A DNA stretch of 60,000 nt from Phoronis australis. Taxonomy: Eukaryota > Phoronida > Phoronidae. Shown one piece after another: positions 44,684-58,599 of the stretch. A model generated the notes under the pieces. It saw only the letters and a list, made by a program, of their open reading frames with translations, was not told the origin of the DNA and did no database searches. Every line of letters starts with the position of its first letter. The first letter of the stretch is position 1. Where the stretch lies: contig NMRA01000046.1 in assembly GCA_002633005.1 (NCBI GenBank), positions 810,144 through 870,143 of the forward strand, given 5' to 3'. The position numbers and the translations under genes were made by a program.

Positions 44684-47600
44684 TCAGTGCTGAGTAACCA
44701 TCTTCACCATCTCCAGTGCTGTATAACCAGCATCAGAGGGCACCATGTGACCTGCTGCCAGGATCCAGTAGAATGAGAAGTTCTTGTAAGTCTTAACGAA
44801 TGCTGCTGTCTTCTGGTTTATGTAAATCGGCTTTCTTGTTGACTTGTTGTAGCCCACCAGTCCTGGCCACTTCAATGTTTGAACCCAAGCTTCAGTTCCT
44901 GAAATGCAGGCATGTATAAATGAAAGTGACACTAAACCTGTGATCAATCAAAGAAACTTAATTTTGATTTAAACCACTTGAGCTATAAATTGGCTTCAAC
45001 ATTTTCTTTTTTCAAATGAGAAGTGACTTTTTGGTCAACAAATAAAATGACACATGTGACGAGTCAACTTTTAGAACCTCATCTCAATCAATAACTAAGT
45101 GCCAGAGCTTTGCCAGTCCAGAAATCGCATCTATTTTGACTACAGAACAAACTGAGATCAATTTCATGCCGTTAAGTGGTCTTCATAACAAAATATGACA
45201 AAAGGCGGGTTTAAATACAACAGTCTGAGTAATGATGCCTTTAATCAGCACATATTGTACAAGTAGCAATTGGCAAAAAGTTGCATTACTTTTGACTAAC
45301 AATGTGTGATGGTGTATTACACAAGACTTTGGTACAGGTGTGATGGTGTATTACACAAGACTTTGGTACAGGTGTGATGGTGTATTACACAAGACTTTGG
45401 TACAGGTGTGATGGTGTATTACACAAGACTTTGGTACAGTGTAAGTGATCAACATTGGAGAGACAAACTTCAGTGTCTTCAGACATGGAATTGTGTAACT
45501 TACGCATACTTAATCACAGTACATCACAAATTTGTTTGTCATTTGGTGTAAAGTGTAATTAGTCACATTGCCGTAGTACTACCCATCATGTCTCCCAGTT
45601 TAGTAGTACTACCCATCATGTCTCCCAGTTTAGTAGTACTATCCATCATGTCTCCCAGTTTAGTAGTACTACCCATGGTGTCTCCCAGTTTAGTAGTACT
45701 GCCCATGGTGTCTCCCAGTTTAGTAGTACTATCCATCATGTCTCCCAGTTTAGTAGTACTGCCCATCATGTCTCCCAGTTTATCATGATTCTCAAACAGT
45801 AGCAAAAGCTGTGGGGCTTTCAACAGCTTAAAATCACCAATTTCATATAAAAACACCAAAAACCAAACACACTAGTCGATCAGCTGTCAAACCCACAAAC
45901 ACTATCTGATGACATGTAGATTAGATAACTCAAGTTACAAGCATTTATTGGTTGGAAAATACTACGAAAAATCGGGACAATCTTGGCTCTAGTCATTATC
46001 ATCATTCAGTGTGTTTAGTGTGAAAAGTCGTCAAAATATTGCTGCTAGTATTCCTGTGGTTTATGGTATAATAAGGAATGATGAGGTCTTTGGTTTGTGG
46101 TAGTTGTGACAACTTGGTATTTGACCACGCTGTGACTTTTGACTTTCCCACGGGATGTCGAAGAAGTGGGGATATGGCACATGTTTGTGCAAGAAACTCG
46201 CGCGTTGGTGGAAATGACACACTGATGCTGGGTATGTTCCTATGTCACATTCATGTTGGTGGAGTCCAGAAACTTTCAACTGAAGTCACTTTTCTTTTAA
46301 CTTCTTATTCTTGGGTTACTGAATTAACGATTGTGGTATGCAGTGCTACAAAATAAGGTTTAATGATGTTGACAATGTAGTCACTTGTCAAAACTGGTAA
46401 ATTGTGGTTTTATGCACTTAAACGAAAAAGCAGAGGACCACATTCTCTCTCAAGACTTCAAACTTTATTCAGACCCTCAAAATTTTGTCAGTACTTGCCA
46501 TGGTTACTCCCAGATGCCTAAGATTTACCGTGGTAGCCTGCATGGTAATCCTACTGTATAGTGTATATACAGTCGCATGTGGAGCTATGTTTATTATGAA
46601 AGTTTAAAACAACTGCAGCAACCTATGGTGCACCACGTTTCATCACAAGAGTATGGTTGTGGACTTGCCATCCGTGTGACTATGGATCCTCACCGTTGTT
46701 CCTGATTTCTATCTCTGTAGCTTAACTTAGCTATACATACTTGAGGTAACAATCCAACATGTTATTTAAAAACATCGTGTTAAATGTTATAAGCTCTCCA
46801 ATGTAATATTGAAAAAATGGCTTCAAATTTTTGTAAATTAAACAAGCATTACCTTTCCACCAAAATTAAAAGAATTCCATAATAAAATCCTTTTCTTTTT
46901 CAGAACGATTAGAGCTGCAAAATCACGTTTTGTACAACTTACCCAAGGTATTCACAATAAGATCAAGTTGTCCAGAATATACCACAACTGACAAGTTGGT
47001 TGTTTTGAGAAGTTCATCCACTGAAATGCAAAGCATGTTATCAATGAGAGGAACACAGACAGTGTTGATATGCACCCATTTTTTGTTCATTTTTCATACA
47101 AGAACTTGACATTGAGTCTGTGGGGTGCAGTGCTAGTGATCATCTGAAAATTTACTAATGCAATTCTGGTAGAGTGATGAGACTACAGCAAACATGTAAC
47201 ATAAAGCATTGAAATGTGCCCATGGCATGGTTCTTGGGGTGTTTATTAGTATGCTAAAACTGGCCACTAGGTGGTGCAGAATACATCAAACCCATCCGAT
47301 AACAGGAAAAGGGTAGTTATCTCGTTTATAAAAACCCACTTGCCAATTTCATGAAAATCTGCCAAGGAACTCTGACGATACAAAGGTAAACGTAAAAAAG
47401 TGAAATTGCCACTAAGGGGCACAGTTGTAGTCAGATGTGTCCAAAAGTCGTTATGTTATCAAGTCCATAGAAAAACACTGATGACCCTGCAAGGGGTTAA
47501 GGAGAATCAGCCGTGGATGCAAAAACAAAATTACCACTGGGGCACACCACAGCAGTCTGACCCACTTTTGAGCCTCACAATTAACACAAAATTCATTGGC

Positions 47601-50600
47601 TGCACACAGTTCTGTCTTCAATCCTCCCTTAGAGGCAATGTCATCCACATTTTTTCAGGCACAGCTTGTATTGTTTGTTAGTGATGAGTATAAGTAGCTG
47701 ATGAGCAATGCTGGAAACTACTTTCCAATGAATAGCTCAAGGCTTGGGTTTTTTCTGTCAATATCGTTATTACTTGACTAATTTTGAAAATTTAAGAACG
47801 CACGTAGTCTAATTTAAATCCTCAAATTTTTATCCAGTGGAACCTCTGAAGACTGGGCAATGCAACTTGAACAGATTTCTCGTTTGGCCCATAATTTGCT
47901 TCACCGTTATTCAGGACTCGTTCCACATGGTCCAATACATACGCCATCTATGGTCTTAATTCGTTTAATGTTAGATATTTATTGCCGTGGCTGTTAATCC
48001 AGTCCATTGGGAATGCTGACAATTTACTACTGTTGCTTATCATAAGGTTCTTTATTTCGGTTTGGACAATGGGAAACCACCTTCTGACTGGAGTGTGGAG
48101 AAGTGATCAGGCTGACCAGGCCACATTGGAAAAATTCAAAAGACTTCTCCACACCAATCCTTGTCTTGCTTAAAGGGGATGTTTACAGCATGGAGACGAG
48201 GATTTTTCAGATTAGAAAGGCTAGTTCACACTATCTACGGGGGCCCATCAGTGGTTGCAAAGCAGTGACCAAATTAGCATGCAGAAAAAAATTGGCATGG
48301 AGAAAAAAATGATACCTACCAGTGTTTACCACAGGTTTCATAAATTCTGTTCTCTGGTATTGGAATACCTTTTCAGACTGGCCGCCCCAGGTAACGTTAT
48401 CAGGTATCACTCCAAGCATTTTACGAACTGGACCATTCATAAGAGTAGATAGCTCATCTGGTTGCATATACATGATATGGCGAAGATATGACTTTTCTGA
48501 AATACACATAAAAAAACATGTCACCACTGAATGTGAGCCGCAGTATACATATTTTACAATTACTGACAGAGCTATCAGGTTTTCTTAACTTGTAAAATTC
48601 ATACAAAGAAGGATTTGTCTACAGGCTAGCTTCCACTTATTTTAATACATAGCTCTGATTTCAGAGACTACCGCCTCAAACTGATAAAAATCCATGCTCA
48701 TCTTTGACACAATTTCATGAGTGTACATAATATAGTTTAAATTCAATATATAAATGGACAACCAGTTTCTACAGCTAATCTGTCCTGGTTTGCACATCAA
48801 AGATATGTAAAACTTGGCAGAAACAATTGTTGTGGAAGATTGGCAATTTCTAACTATAGTTTTCTAGTTGAAATATAGCCCAAAATGCTTTTAATAGATA
48901 GTTTCAACTACATGTTTGAATTAGAGCCAACAATGAACTGCAATTTTTGGAAACAACAATCCTTCATTTAACAGGTCATTGTGAGAAAATGTTTTTTTTG
49001 GACAGTTTTTGATGCATAACTCCTTGGTTCACTAATCTTGACACCAGTTTATTTGAAAACTTAAAAGCAAGTAACATTGGCATGTTGCAATGCACTTTCA
49101 AAATACATGAAGTGCCTTTAATAGGGCCATCTCAGATTACACAGCAGCATTCCAATCTGGCTGTGTTTACCCACAATTTTGCCTTATCCGTCAAGCAGTG
49201 TTGAAGCCTGGCGTTTTCGCACTATTAGAGTTCCACATGTTCTTTGTTGCTGTATTCTTTAAAACTGTTATTCTCGGCTACATTACTGGCTTTTCGGTCT
49301 TCAAACATGAGGCAACTCCTATGCTAACATTTGGGGTTTTGCTACCTCAGCGCCTAAGGGAGATCATAGCCAAAATATATGACTAACATGTCCTAATTAA
49401 TTCACAGCCAAACTGGAGAAGAAAACCTACTCACTAATTTCTCTTTAAAAATTCGAACTGAAGACGATAATATTTACTTTTCAATTTATTGTTTAACTTT
49501 TTTTACACTTTGACTCGTATGCTTAACAGAAATGCTGGTTTACAACTGCAATTATTTCATCCAATACATGAATAAAAATGATGCAATACAGAGCAGCATG
49601 AAAATGATGTTTCGAATTAATTAAATATCATCATCACGTACAAACAACAAAATATCATAACAGAATGCTCACTTCACATGACAATGCATGGCACAAGATC
49701 TGTCAACTAAAAATTCTACAACAAGTCCAGCTTATATGATCCAACATGTGCAATGCATTGCGATGTGAAGTGAACATTTTGTTATGATATTTCATTTTGT
49801 GTCTGCTATTGTACCTGATGCTGATTTGGCGGGTTAATTTTGAATCAACAAGAATCTCCTTTCTTGAAGATATCTTTCAATTCTGGTACTTTTTAAACAG
49901 TTGAATCGGGAATACTTCCACCGCAATATAACTTGACGGTTTCCGACATATGACCAGTGAAAATATATCCCTGACCAAAACTAGGTCAATGAAAACAAAG
50001 TACTTTCTTACCTCCAGAACAAAGAAGACTTTCATTACTTTGTAATACCAGATGGGCCTATTGTTTGACATGAAGCTTTTCATAAAAAATTAAAATTAAG
50101 TTGGCTTATGCATTTTGAAAATTTGCCAGTATGTACAGGCAGCTTATGGCCACTTAATTGGTTCTCGGTGGCACTGGACAATGCGGCCATCACACCCGAC
50201 TGTCCTACTCTGGAGTCGCGCACTCTTTGAACCTGGTTAAAGCAGCTCAGAGCACAGATGAAGAATCAGCGTTGAAAATTCCTGCATATCTTTAGAAATG
50301 CATGTTTTCATTGTGAGCAAATTATTCACAGCATGAATACTCACGAATACTGAGGTGCCCAAGGCCATCAAGGTGCTGTTTCAGAAACGACACGCTCTCA
50401 TTCAGAACCACCCATTTTCCAGTCTGTTATGTCAAGAATATCCTAGTGTCTGACACACACACGACATAAGTCAAAACAGTCACTTTATTGAATGACATCA
50501 CTTGTTAACCTGTGATTTCACATTTTGAAAACTGATAACCAATAAATGAGAATTGCATACATTTTAACATTTTAGACATAAGTGTTTTTCTTTTGGGAGG

Positions 50601-53600
50601 TGTTTATTTACAAATCAATAGTAGTCCTCAAATTAAGCTGCACACTGATTACAGTATACAACACCACTTACCTAAACAATAACCAGTAAATGTGCTTGGT
50701 TTAGAGCGGAACTTTAGGTTTTCTCCCTGTGTACCCCACCGCAGAATGTTGTAGAAATTGACATCGTTGGTGCTGTTTTCCAAGACCTCTTCTGTGACAC
50801 TCCACTGTTGAGTTGCTTCCTTCCACCTTCCTGACTGTATGTCTGCTGAAGCCTGACGTGCAGCTTTATCTATGGCTTGTTTACCATTTTCATCTACGAC
50901 CGACTTAAGAGAACAAACATTAATATACCGCGAGCTCAAGAAAAAGTCACAACCACAATTAAAATACAAAGGATACATTGTCAAACTACCAAAACGGTTC
51001 TGAAGTGTATCTGCCAAAGGCTCCAAATCTTCTATGTACAACTTTTTATGATTGACATATTCAATAACAAGAAAAGTAATATGTGCATCTTAAGCTCCCG
51101 GAGATATGATAAGTAGATTGAAGTTGGCGAAATAAGGTCATTTATTAAGATTAATTACGAGTGGAAAGAATATGAATGAAAATAAAAATACAATTTGTAA
51201 AAAATAATAATCTCTGAAGAAATGGACAATAAAGAAACATTGAAGACAGCTTGTTAGTGTGAGAGCTCAAAAGCGTCTTTCGCTTCAAATCACATTCTTA
51301 TACTGGTGTGCACGAATGGCAGAATTCATTGATAGGGCATAGGTGAAACACTGAACAGCAGATGTGACTTGAGTTATCACCACACAGGCTCTGATGTGTT
51401 ATCACCACACAGGCTGTGATGTGTTATCACCACACAGGCTCTGATGTGTTATCACCATACAGGACCTGATGTGTTATCACCATACAGGCTGTGATGTGTT
51501 ATCACCACACAGGCTGTGATGTGTTATCACCACACAGGCTGTGATGTGTTATCACCACACAGGCTCTGATGTGTTATCACCACACAGGCCCTGATGTGTT
51601 ATCACCATACAGGCTATGATGTGTTATCACCACACAGCCTGTGATGTGTTATCACCACACAGGCTCTGATGTGTTATCACCACACAGGCTCTGATGTGTT
51701 ATCACCACACAGGCTCTGATGTGTTATCACCATACAGGCCCTGATGTGTTATCACCATACAGGCTATGATGTGTTATCACCACACAGGCTCTGATGTGTT
51801 ATCACCATACAGGCTATGATGTGTTATCACCACACAGGCTATGATGTGTTATCACCACACAGGCTCTGATGTGTTATCACCACACAGGCTCTGATGTGTT
51901 ATCCTCTAGCAAATCCACTCAAGCTGAATTACATTTAGTGACATATTGATTTCATGTTGTTTGTCAGCTACATGCTAACAGTATTCTGATTTCAAAGCTA
52001 TAGTTCAAGTTGGTTTTCTGGGCAATTCTGATGATTCAAAAACAAATTTTGAATGTGTTTTTGTAAGTAAAGACAAATACACCCATCAGAAACAATGTTT
52101 CAGAACAGTCAGGCGAGGTTAGTTTGTAATTGGTTTGTAATACGAGCCAAGTAAAGTGCAATTAAGAGGAAGTCGACACTCATTGTTGTGTTGTCTCCAC
52201 TTTCACAACAGAAAACTGATGTCGATGTAGATATACGCGATATCAAAAACAAAGATACTCGCCATATTCACCTAATGGAAGAAACCCAATTACTTTTGTT
52301 CACAGAGATTTTGAGACATTAGATATTTGCGAAAATTGTTTGAATATTACTGCTGCAGTACTTGCGTAATAGCAGCAATTTAACAGATGATTACAAAAAC
52401 TGATATTTGCTTTGGGAGTAATTTGCACTGCAGTTATCTTTGTTAGTAACGACCCCTGGTGGAACTTGTAGAAATCGAATAAAGCGCTTCCGGTATAGTC
52501 ATTTCAACGTGTTCTCTGGTGCTTCTTAACAATCTTTATTTCTACTACACGAGGCATTATCCTTTGTTCTGTAGTAAACAGACACAAATCTTTTATGAAC
52601 AAACTTACAAATCTTCCTCTCGATACTTACTGTTGCAAAAAGATATGGTGCCCAGGACAGTGTGGATGCTTCAGGAGATATCCATGAATCTCCCATGGCA
52701 AAACCCTTGAAGTTACATCGAACAGCTTTTGATTGGATGGCACCATGAAGACCTTGACTGAAAGCAGCAGCCATCTTACCACCATAAGACTCGGAGAATA
52801 CATAAAATGGCACCGTCTGAAAAAATATAGCAAAAGTATTAAGACCACTAATGCATTAATTCTATTGGTTTTGCGAACCCACTTCAGTTTTTAGTTTCAA
52901 GCAGTTATAAACACACCTCATGACGGCGACATCCCGTTCTCCCAACTTGTTCGATTTTATAGCCCAACAACAAGTTGGGAAGTTTACCCCCATGTAGCCA
53001 ATTAACTCCATTCTGGCATTGATGGTTGGAGGGCCTGTGCTCTTTTGTTTGATAATTGCTCTAATCTCCGATCAGATCATATCTAGCGTGACTGGGGTGG
53101 GCTGATAAAAATGTAAGTTAAGTTAAGCCAGATATTATCGCACGTTCAACACCCCTCACGTCTAGTGGAAAAGTTACTGAACGACAGGACGCTGTAATGT
53201 TCAGTAAAAAAACTTTCTTTTTCATTTGGGCTTGAAGAGGGTAACTACATGTGGAGAATTTCTCATTTACACTGGTCACCACTCATATTCCATCAGCCCC
53301 AGACAACTGCTATGATGCCTATTCTGCACGCTCTTTGTATTGATGTAGATCTGAGCTAATGAAGTGGAAAGGTAATAGCTGGCACTACTGTCTCAACAAA
53401 GGTAGTAGTCATTACACCAAATTGGTTTTCTCTGGCATTTGCACATCACATCCTGCAACTGTGGAGAGTAGTTTTAACAATGGTACATTTTAAATATTAC
53501 AAATGACTACAAAAGTTAAATTGTGTTTATCTTGACCAAAGGCAACCTCCCAAAGGAACGATGGTTTTAAATGTTTTCGCTACTTCATTAGTAATACTCC

Positions 53601-56600
53601 TCTGCACTTACCACGAACGGGTTGATATCTTTTTATTTTATTTTCAAACTTGAAGTACCAAAACAGTGGTAGATTTTGATTGCCAACAAAACTTGATTAC
53701 AGTCTAGTTAATTGTGAACCCATCCCTGAACTTTCCAGATTAGGACTTTACTAAACATTTCACAGTAAACAAAACTACACGTGTCATTAGTTCAAGTTTA
53801 CTCTAGAACTCGAGTGCAAATGTGTTAATGGGCAAACTGAAGATTTGCATCTCTGGACAGTTTCGGTTGCACTGACTACATAAGTATTCTAGCTTTTTGT
53901 TGGTCATCAAAAAATGAAGAGTGGGCACAAGTTGTAAGTACAACTGTTTCCTAGTCCAAAATCTGATTGAACAAGATTCAATTGAAAGAACATTAAAAGA
54001 ATAACCCATGGGATGTTCTTAACTCTGATTAAATCCACCGAGTATATCAATAGGCATGGTCGTTTATCTTCAATCGTACCCCGAATGGTTGTAGTTTTTA
54101 GCTTATTAGTTCATTGATTTTTAAAAATTGAAAACCTTATTTGGTTGTTTTTTCAAGCTGAATACCGCCGTGGTGTTTGTTTTTAACAAAAGTATTGGTT
54201 AGTGCATTCTGAAAATTCGCCATTATATACAGGCAGATATGTTTACTACAGTTTATGGTCAGGTAATTACACTTAATAATTGCGGCCATCACAACTGTAT
54301 CTGACTCCAGCACTGCGCTCTCTTTGATCCTAGTAAAAGCCACTCAGAACGATGAGCGTGAAATGCCGCTGACTTCCTCGTAAGTGTATTATCAAGTAGT
54401 CCACATACCCACTTCCAATTTTGTGGACAGTTTTAAATCACTGATGTTGATCACACACAATACTTATGATGCCTTTTGAAAATGACATGAAAGGTCAGTG
54501 AAGATAGTTCTTTGTGAACCCTGCTATTAATCATATAATTAACTCTCAGTTGGACTGTGTAACTAAACACACCTTAACAACAAAGGGCATGGGACAATAG
54601 CAGTTGCAATGTGTGTTATTCCTCTTTTGGTCTGTTTCCCCTTCAAACAAATAACAGCTTTCAATGGTTGGGTAAGAATCATAAAGAGGAAGCCATTATT
54701 GCTGACAGCAGGAAGAGACAAATGACAGTCATCATCCCTGTTCCCTATATTTCCCCAGACAAAAGAAGCCCTAGTTATGTGGTATAATCCAACCATTAAG
54801 AAGCATAGCTAGTCTAGAAATGAGAAGCGAAATGAGTAGCGCATAATGCCATGCTCGATGCAAAAAATAAACTGACATAAGCCAAATAATACTGAGCTTG
54901 GTGTGTCTCAAGCCATAACGAACTGCAAGGTCTTCTCAAGTTCAGACTCAAGGAGCCAGTGTGACCTAGTGGGCTGAGTGCATGTCCGCCTCCTGTTCTC
55001 AAGGTTGTGGTTCAAATCTCACTAAATGCCACTCCATGATAGTGAAGCTTTAGGGAGTATAACTACACTGGACACACTGTTATCACTGGTTCTGTTTCCA
55101 TCCACAAAAAGGGTGAAAAATGAAATAAAAATCTTACTTGTTTAGGCCACTTGTATCTTAAGCTGTCTGATTAAAGTACAATAAAGAGTAATCGAGCAAA
55201 AAGCTTTTCTGACCATACAGTGTTGCCCGCCTGCCAACTCCTGAAAATCCATACAAAAATGTAATGTTATGGCAGTACCCCGGCTGGAGTCAGGTCTCTA
55301 GCCTTTCAGCTTGGTCTAAATTTGTGTATCTGTATCATATATGCTTATATTAATAGCAAAAATTGGTGTTTCATACAATGGCCCCCTCTGAGCGGCCTGC
55401 AGCCCACATCTGATGCAACATGCAGGCCTGTCAGACCACCCGCACTATTTTTTACTTCAGAAATCATCTTTAAGTAAAAACATGAAAACACCAGTTTTAT
55501 AACCCTAGCTGGCCTAATTCCTAATGCAAAATGGCTGTGATGCAACCACTTAGGGATTTCACAAATTAAGCATGCTTTTCAACTCCCACTAGTTACAAGC
55601 CAATGAAAACAACATCTTTCTTTTAAAGTATTGTCTTAATGCCATCAGCTTAAAGCAGCTATACCTGCTTTCTGTCACAAAAAGACCTTGGCCAAAGCAA
55701 ATGTGATTACTGACTTTACAAAAACCACCCATTTGGTTTCAGCTCCAAACATTTGGTTTCTAAAAGGAAGCTAGTCCAGTATCAACGAATCTAGTCCTTT
55801 ATTAAGTGTTCCGAGGCTCTTTTGTCTATCATCAAAATTTGCAGCCCAGTTATCTACCATAGTACAAAGAGTTACTTGTTAAAACTATTCATCCACGGGT
55901 ACCAGAGAACCGGAACCAAACAAATCAATTTTGGCCAATTTTTATTGTATTTCCTAGTATAAAAATGATCTAAAAACTCTTTACGAGAAATTCAATTTCA
56001 GAAGCCAAACACCGCAAAATATCCCATGATTTAGTCCACAATATCAATCTAATTCAAATTGTGTTTTATTGTTACGAAGCCATCGCTAATGCAAAATTTT
56101 TTTACTCCAAACACAAGAACCATAGATTCCGTGATAAACACACAAACTTCTTGACAGCAACGGGAACTGGATGCAATTTCCGATGAAAGTACAAAGCGGA
56201 CACCAAATTGGCCAAATTACTAATGGGCTTGGAAAGAATGGGCAACGAGTTCGTCATTGCCCGAGACCAGGCTCTACAAGTTAACTTGTCTTGGTATGTC
56301 ACTTTATTCACTTCTTATCTGTTAAAGAAATTAGTTGAGTCTAACTTTATTATGGCAAATGATCTAAATCAAAAAGTTATAGTTTCGTTGGCCGGCCCCA
56401 GGTTTATTTCAGAAATGGCTGAACAGATTCAAGTGAAACTTTCAGACGCACTGTTCTCTAAAGCTCTGTTAGGATTTTTTTAAAATTTCTTTTTAGCACA
56501 TAATGGGCTATCTAAAAACAGGATTCAAAGTTTTTCCTAATAAAATTAATAATATTAAATGAAGATGAAATGATTACTTAGAAAATTGTAACAGCATTTT

Positions 56601-58577
56601 TGACATTTCACCTTGAACATTATTTTTACAACAAATGGAATTTGGTCATACCATAATGACATCATAGTTTTGCTTTCAATGGACTTAATTCATTTTTGCT
56701 AAATTTTACAAAAAACCCAATAGTCACATGACCCAATTCATATTATATTGGTAAAAAAATCAAAAGCAAATACAGGCTTTCTATTTTCAGAAAAAAATTA
56801 CAGAATTACAATCTAGTGTTGGAGATATTTAGCGACATAAACTAATTGTTTATAAGGCCCTACATAACCATAATGTGTTTGGAAATGAAATAAAAGGTCA
56901 TTCGCCAAACAAACACTTGCTGTTTGAGAGTAGGTATGCTCACTGGCTACCGAGGCCATTTATCGACATAACAGGGCTGTGTCAAGTTATTTTTTGACAG
57001 AAGGTTTATATTAACAGCTTTCATGTTTTAAGCAGTTTCAAATGGTGAACAACTGTTTCCATGGTGACAATTTTTTCTACTCTGTAAGATGTTTAATTGT
57101 CTTACAGTTAATAATGCATTCTAAAATCTTGCCATTTCCAACTTCCTGTTTCAGACAGTACTGCTTCAATCCATCTGGCATCCAGTTGCACAAGCACACA
57201 CCTGTTCATATTCTGGGCCCATAAGAATATATTGAAGTAGAGCTCCAAGGATCTACTCTAAAAGTCTGGGTAATTTCAAATGATAAAAAATATAATTTAG
57301 AGTTTGTACTATGAGCAAACACTACAGAGTACTTTACACACACACAGTGTAAAACTGACATTTGACCCATGATCTCAATGTTATATTATTGATGAAGTTA
57401 GATAAAGAAGATAACAAACCTGAAATGTTGGATTGCCTTTAAGAAAGGATTTCATGACAGTCACAAGATCATCACTTATAGTTTTAACATCTGTGGCAAA
57501 TGCAGAGTCATCTGTTGTGTAGCTGAAGCCTGTACCTACAGGGTTGTCCACAAATAACACATTGGCAACAGATACCTGAAATGTAGTTAATTTTTAGAAT
57601 TATTCTCACTAAAACTCTCCGCAGTGACAAGACATTGAGACAAAATGTAGTCACACTTTACTGTGCAATAAACAATACAGTTGTCTACATATAGAAAAAA
57701 TATCTACCCCGGTACAATGTCACGTTTTTCACCGTGTGTGGGTGGGCGTAGGTTGTTACAGACCGGTGCTAATAGCTATCGGTGTGACGATTGACTGAAG
57801 ACTGGTTCGAGTTAAACCTTTATTAATCTTGACCGTATGTTCACAAGCCTACTCAAACAAAATGACCAACATAATGTCTGTTTATGCTCATGCCAATCAA
57901 ACAGAACAACAAAACAAAACAAAACAATACAACTAAAAACATTGTCAGTCTATATTCTGACATACAACTAATTTATTAAATTAATTCAACTTACCCATGA
58001 AGTTGACCGTTTTTCCAGTTTCACATTCAGTGGTCCAATTTCCTGGAAGTTCCCAAAGCCTGTTGATGAACCACCAGGGCCACCCTACAAAATGCATTAA
58101 TGTACCCAATGCAACAATGATTGTTTCATGTTTGTGTTAAGTTTTAAACTTATGACCAGCTTTTCATCTACTCAAGCTTAATTCAGACCACCCTGTTATC
58201 AAACTTTGTCTGCTCGACCACTCCGGGCTATTGGTCAGAAGTTTAATTTTAGGTCTATAGGGTGAAGTCACACTCTTCACTTGTACGTAAACAACAAAAG
58301 CATTAATAATATAAATGCAGATTTTACAAGAAGTAGAGGAATAAACAAAATCAGCCAAAGCCTCAAGGTTGTGACATGTGCTTTAGGGGCACTGTGAAAC
58401 GAGGGCTGAAAACAGTTAATAAGTCATGTGACTTATGACTAAAAAATTATTGCAGTTTTATACCTGTAGCCAGAGAATGAGAGGTTTGTATGTATATGAT
58501 CCTGCCGCAGTCGTATAATAGAGCCACCAGAACATGTGTGCATGTGGTCGCACTGTCACGTAATCCCACTTTGTCTT
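44684..58577 (-). CDS. SCPEP1: SCPEP1, retinoid-inducible serine carboxypeptidase (S10 family), 5' end missing
   Basis: Coding exons, 5' to 3' on the minus strand: 58577-58464, 58084-57995, 57575-57420, 52816-52631, 50903-50672, 48496-48320, 47020-46943, 44898-44684. All junctions are GT-AG with matching phases, giving 415 residues; human is 452, and the missing N-terminus is about the length of the signal peptide and first segment. It is an S10 alpha/beta-hydrolase exopeptidase removing C-terminal residues, secreted or lysosomal. Visible motifs: KWDYVTVRPHAHMFWWLYY, the oxyanion segment WLQGGPGGSSTGFGNF, FVDNPVGTGFSY, the nucleophile in FSESYGGK (S130 here), SGQLDLIVNT with the acid D338, and AAGHMVPSD with H395. 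All three catalytic residues are intact. The acceptor of the first visible exon could be 58577 (CAG) or 58582 (AAAAG). No signal-peptide exon was found up to 60,000, so the start is probably outside the window. It converges on ZNF207. Confidence 0.95.
45305..45440. repeat. 34-bp minisatellite, four copies
   Basis: Units start at 45305, 45339, 45373 and 45407, each with TGTGATGGTGTATTACACAA. Copies are virtually identical. It lies in the last intron of SCPEP1. Confidence 0.95.
45573..45782. repeat. 30-bp minisatellite, seven copies
   Basis: Units start every 30 bp from 45573, with GTAGTACTACCCATCATGTC and small variants. As 30 is a multiple of three, repeat frames stay open on both strands and mimic repetitive peptides. 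It lies in the last intron of SCPEP1, about 130 bp from the 34-bp array. Confidence 0.95.
50100..50270. repeat. Dispersed repeat, copy 1
   Basis: It shares TTTGAAAATTTGCC-like, ACAGGCAG and GCGGCCATCAC blocks, in the same order, with 54190-54350. Both copies lie in SCPEP1 introns in the same orientation. Divergence is considerable, so this is an old interspersed repeat rather than a recent duplication. Confidence 0.5.
51371..51903. repeat. 25-bp minisatellite, about 21 copies
   Basis: GTGTTATCACCACACAGG recurs every 25 bp exactly from 51371 to 51896, followed by variable positions (CTCT, CTGT, CCCT, CTAT). Variants recur in several units, suggesting mixed unit-by-unit duplication. It lies in SCPEP1 between exons ending at 50903 and starting at 52631. 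Confidence 0.97.
54190..54350. repeat. Dispersed repeat, copy 2
   Basis: Counterpart of 50100-50270, with matching blocks ACAGGCAG, GCGGCCATCACA and CTCTTTGATCCT. Confidence 0.5.
54951..55135 (+). mobile_element. tRNA-derived SINE
   Basis: The head has a pol III A box TGACCTAGTGG at 54962-54972 and a B box GGTTCAAATCT at 55009-55019, with tRNA-like spacing. The sequence between can be read as a decayed tRNA with CCTCCTGTTCTCAAGG. An A-rich tail (AAAAATGAAATAAAAATC) ends near 55,135. It lies antisense in a SCPEP1 intron. Flanking duplications were not identified. Confidence 0.55.
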
Positions 58578-58599
58578 CTGTTCTTTTAAAAGTGAGGTC

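Noticed and set aside
45563-45859. Repetitive-peptide open frames on both strands
   Set aside because: They arise from a 30-bp repeat whose length is divisible by three; they lie in a SCPEP1 intron and have no splice or homology support.
51371-51903. CRISPR-like regular repeats
   Set aside because: Units are directly abutting with 25-bp period and no unique spacers; the locus is an intron of an animal gene. It is a minisatellite.
56208-56483. 91-codon plus-strand open frame
   Set aside because: Unrecognised sequence inside a SCPEP1 intron, antisense, without splice or domain support.
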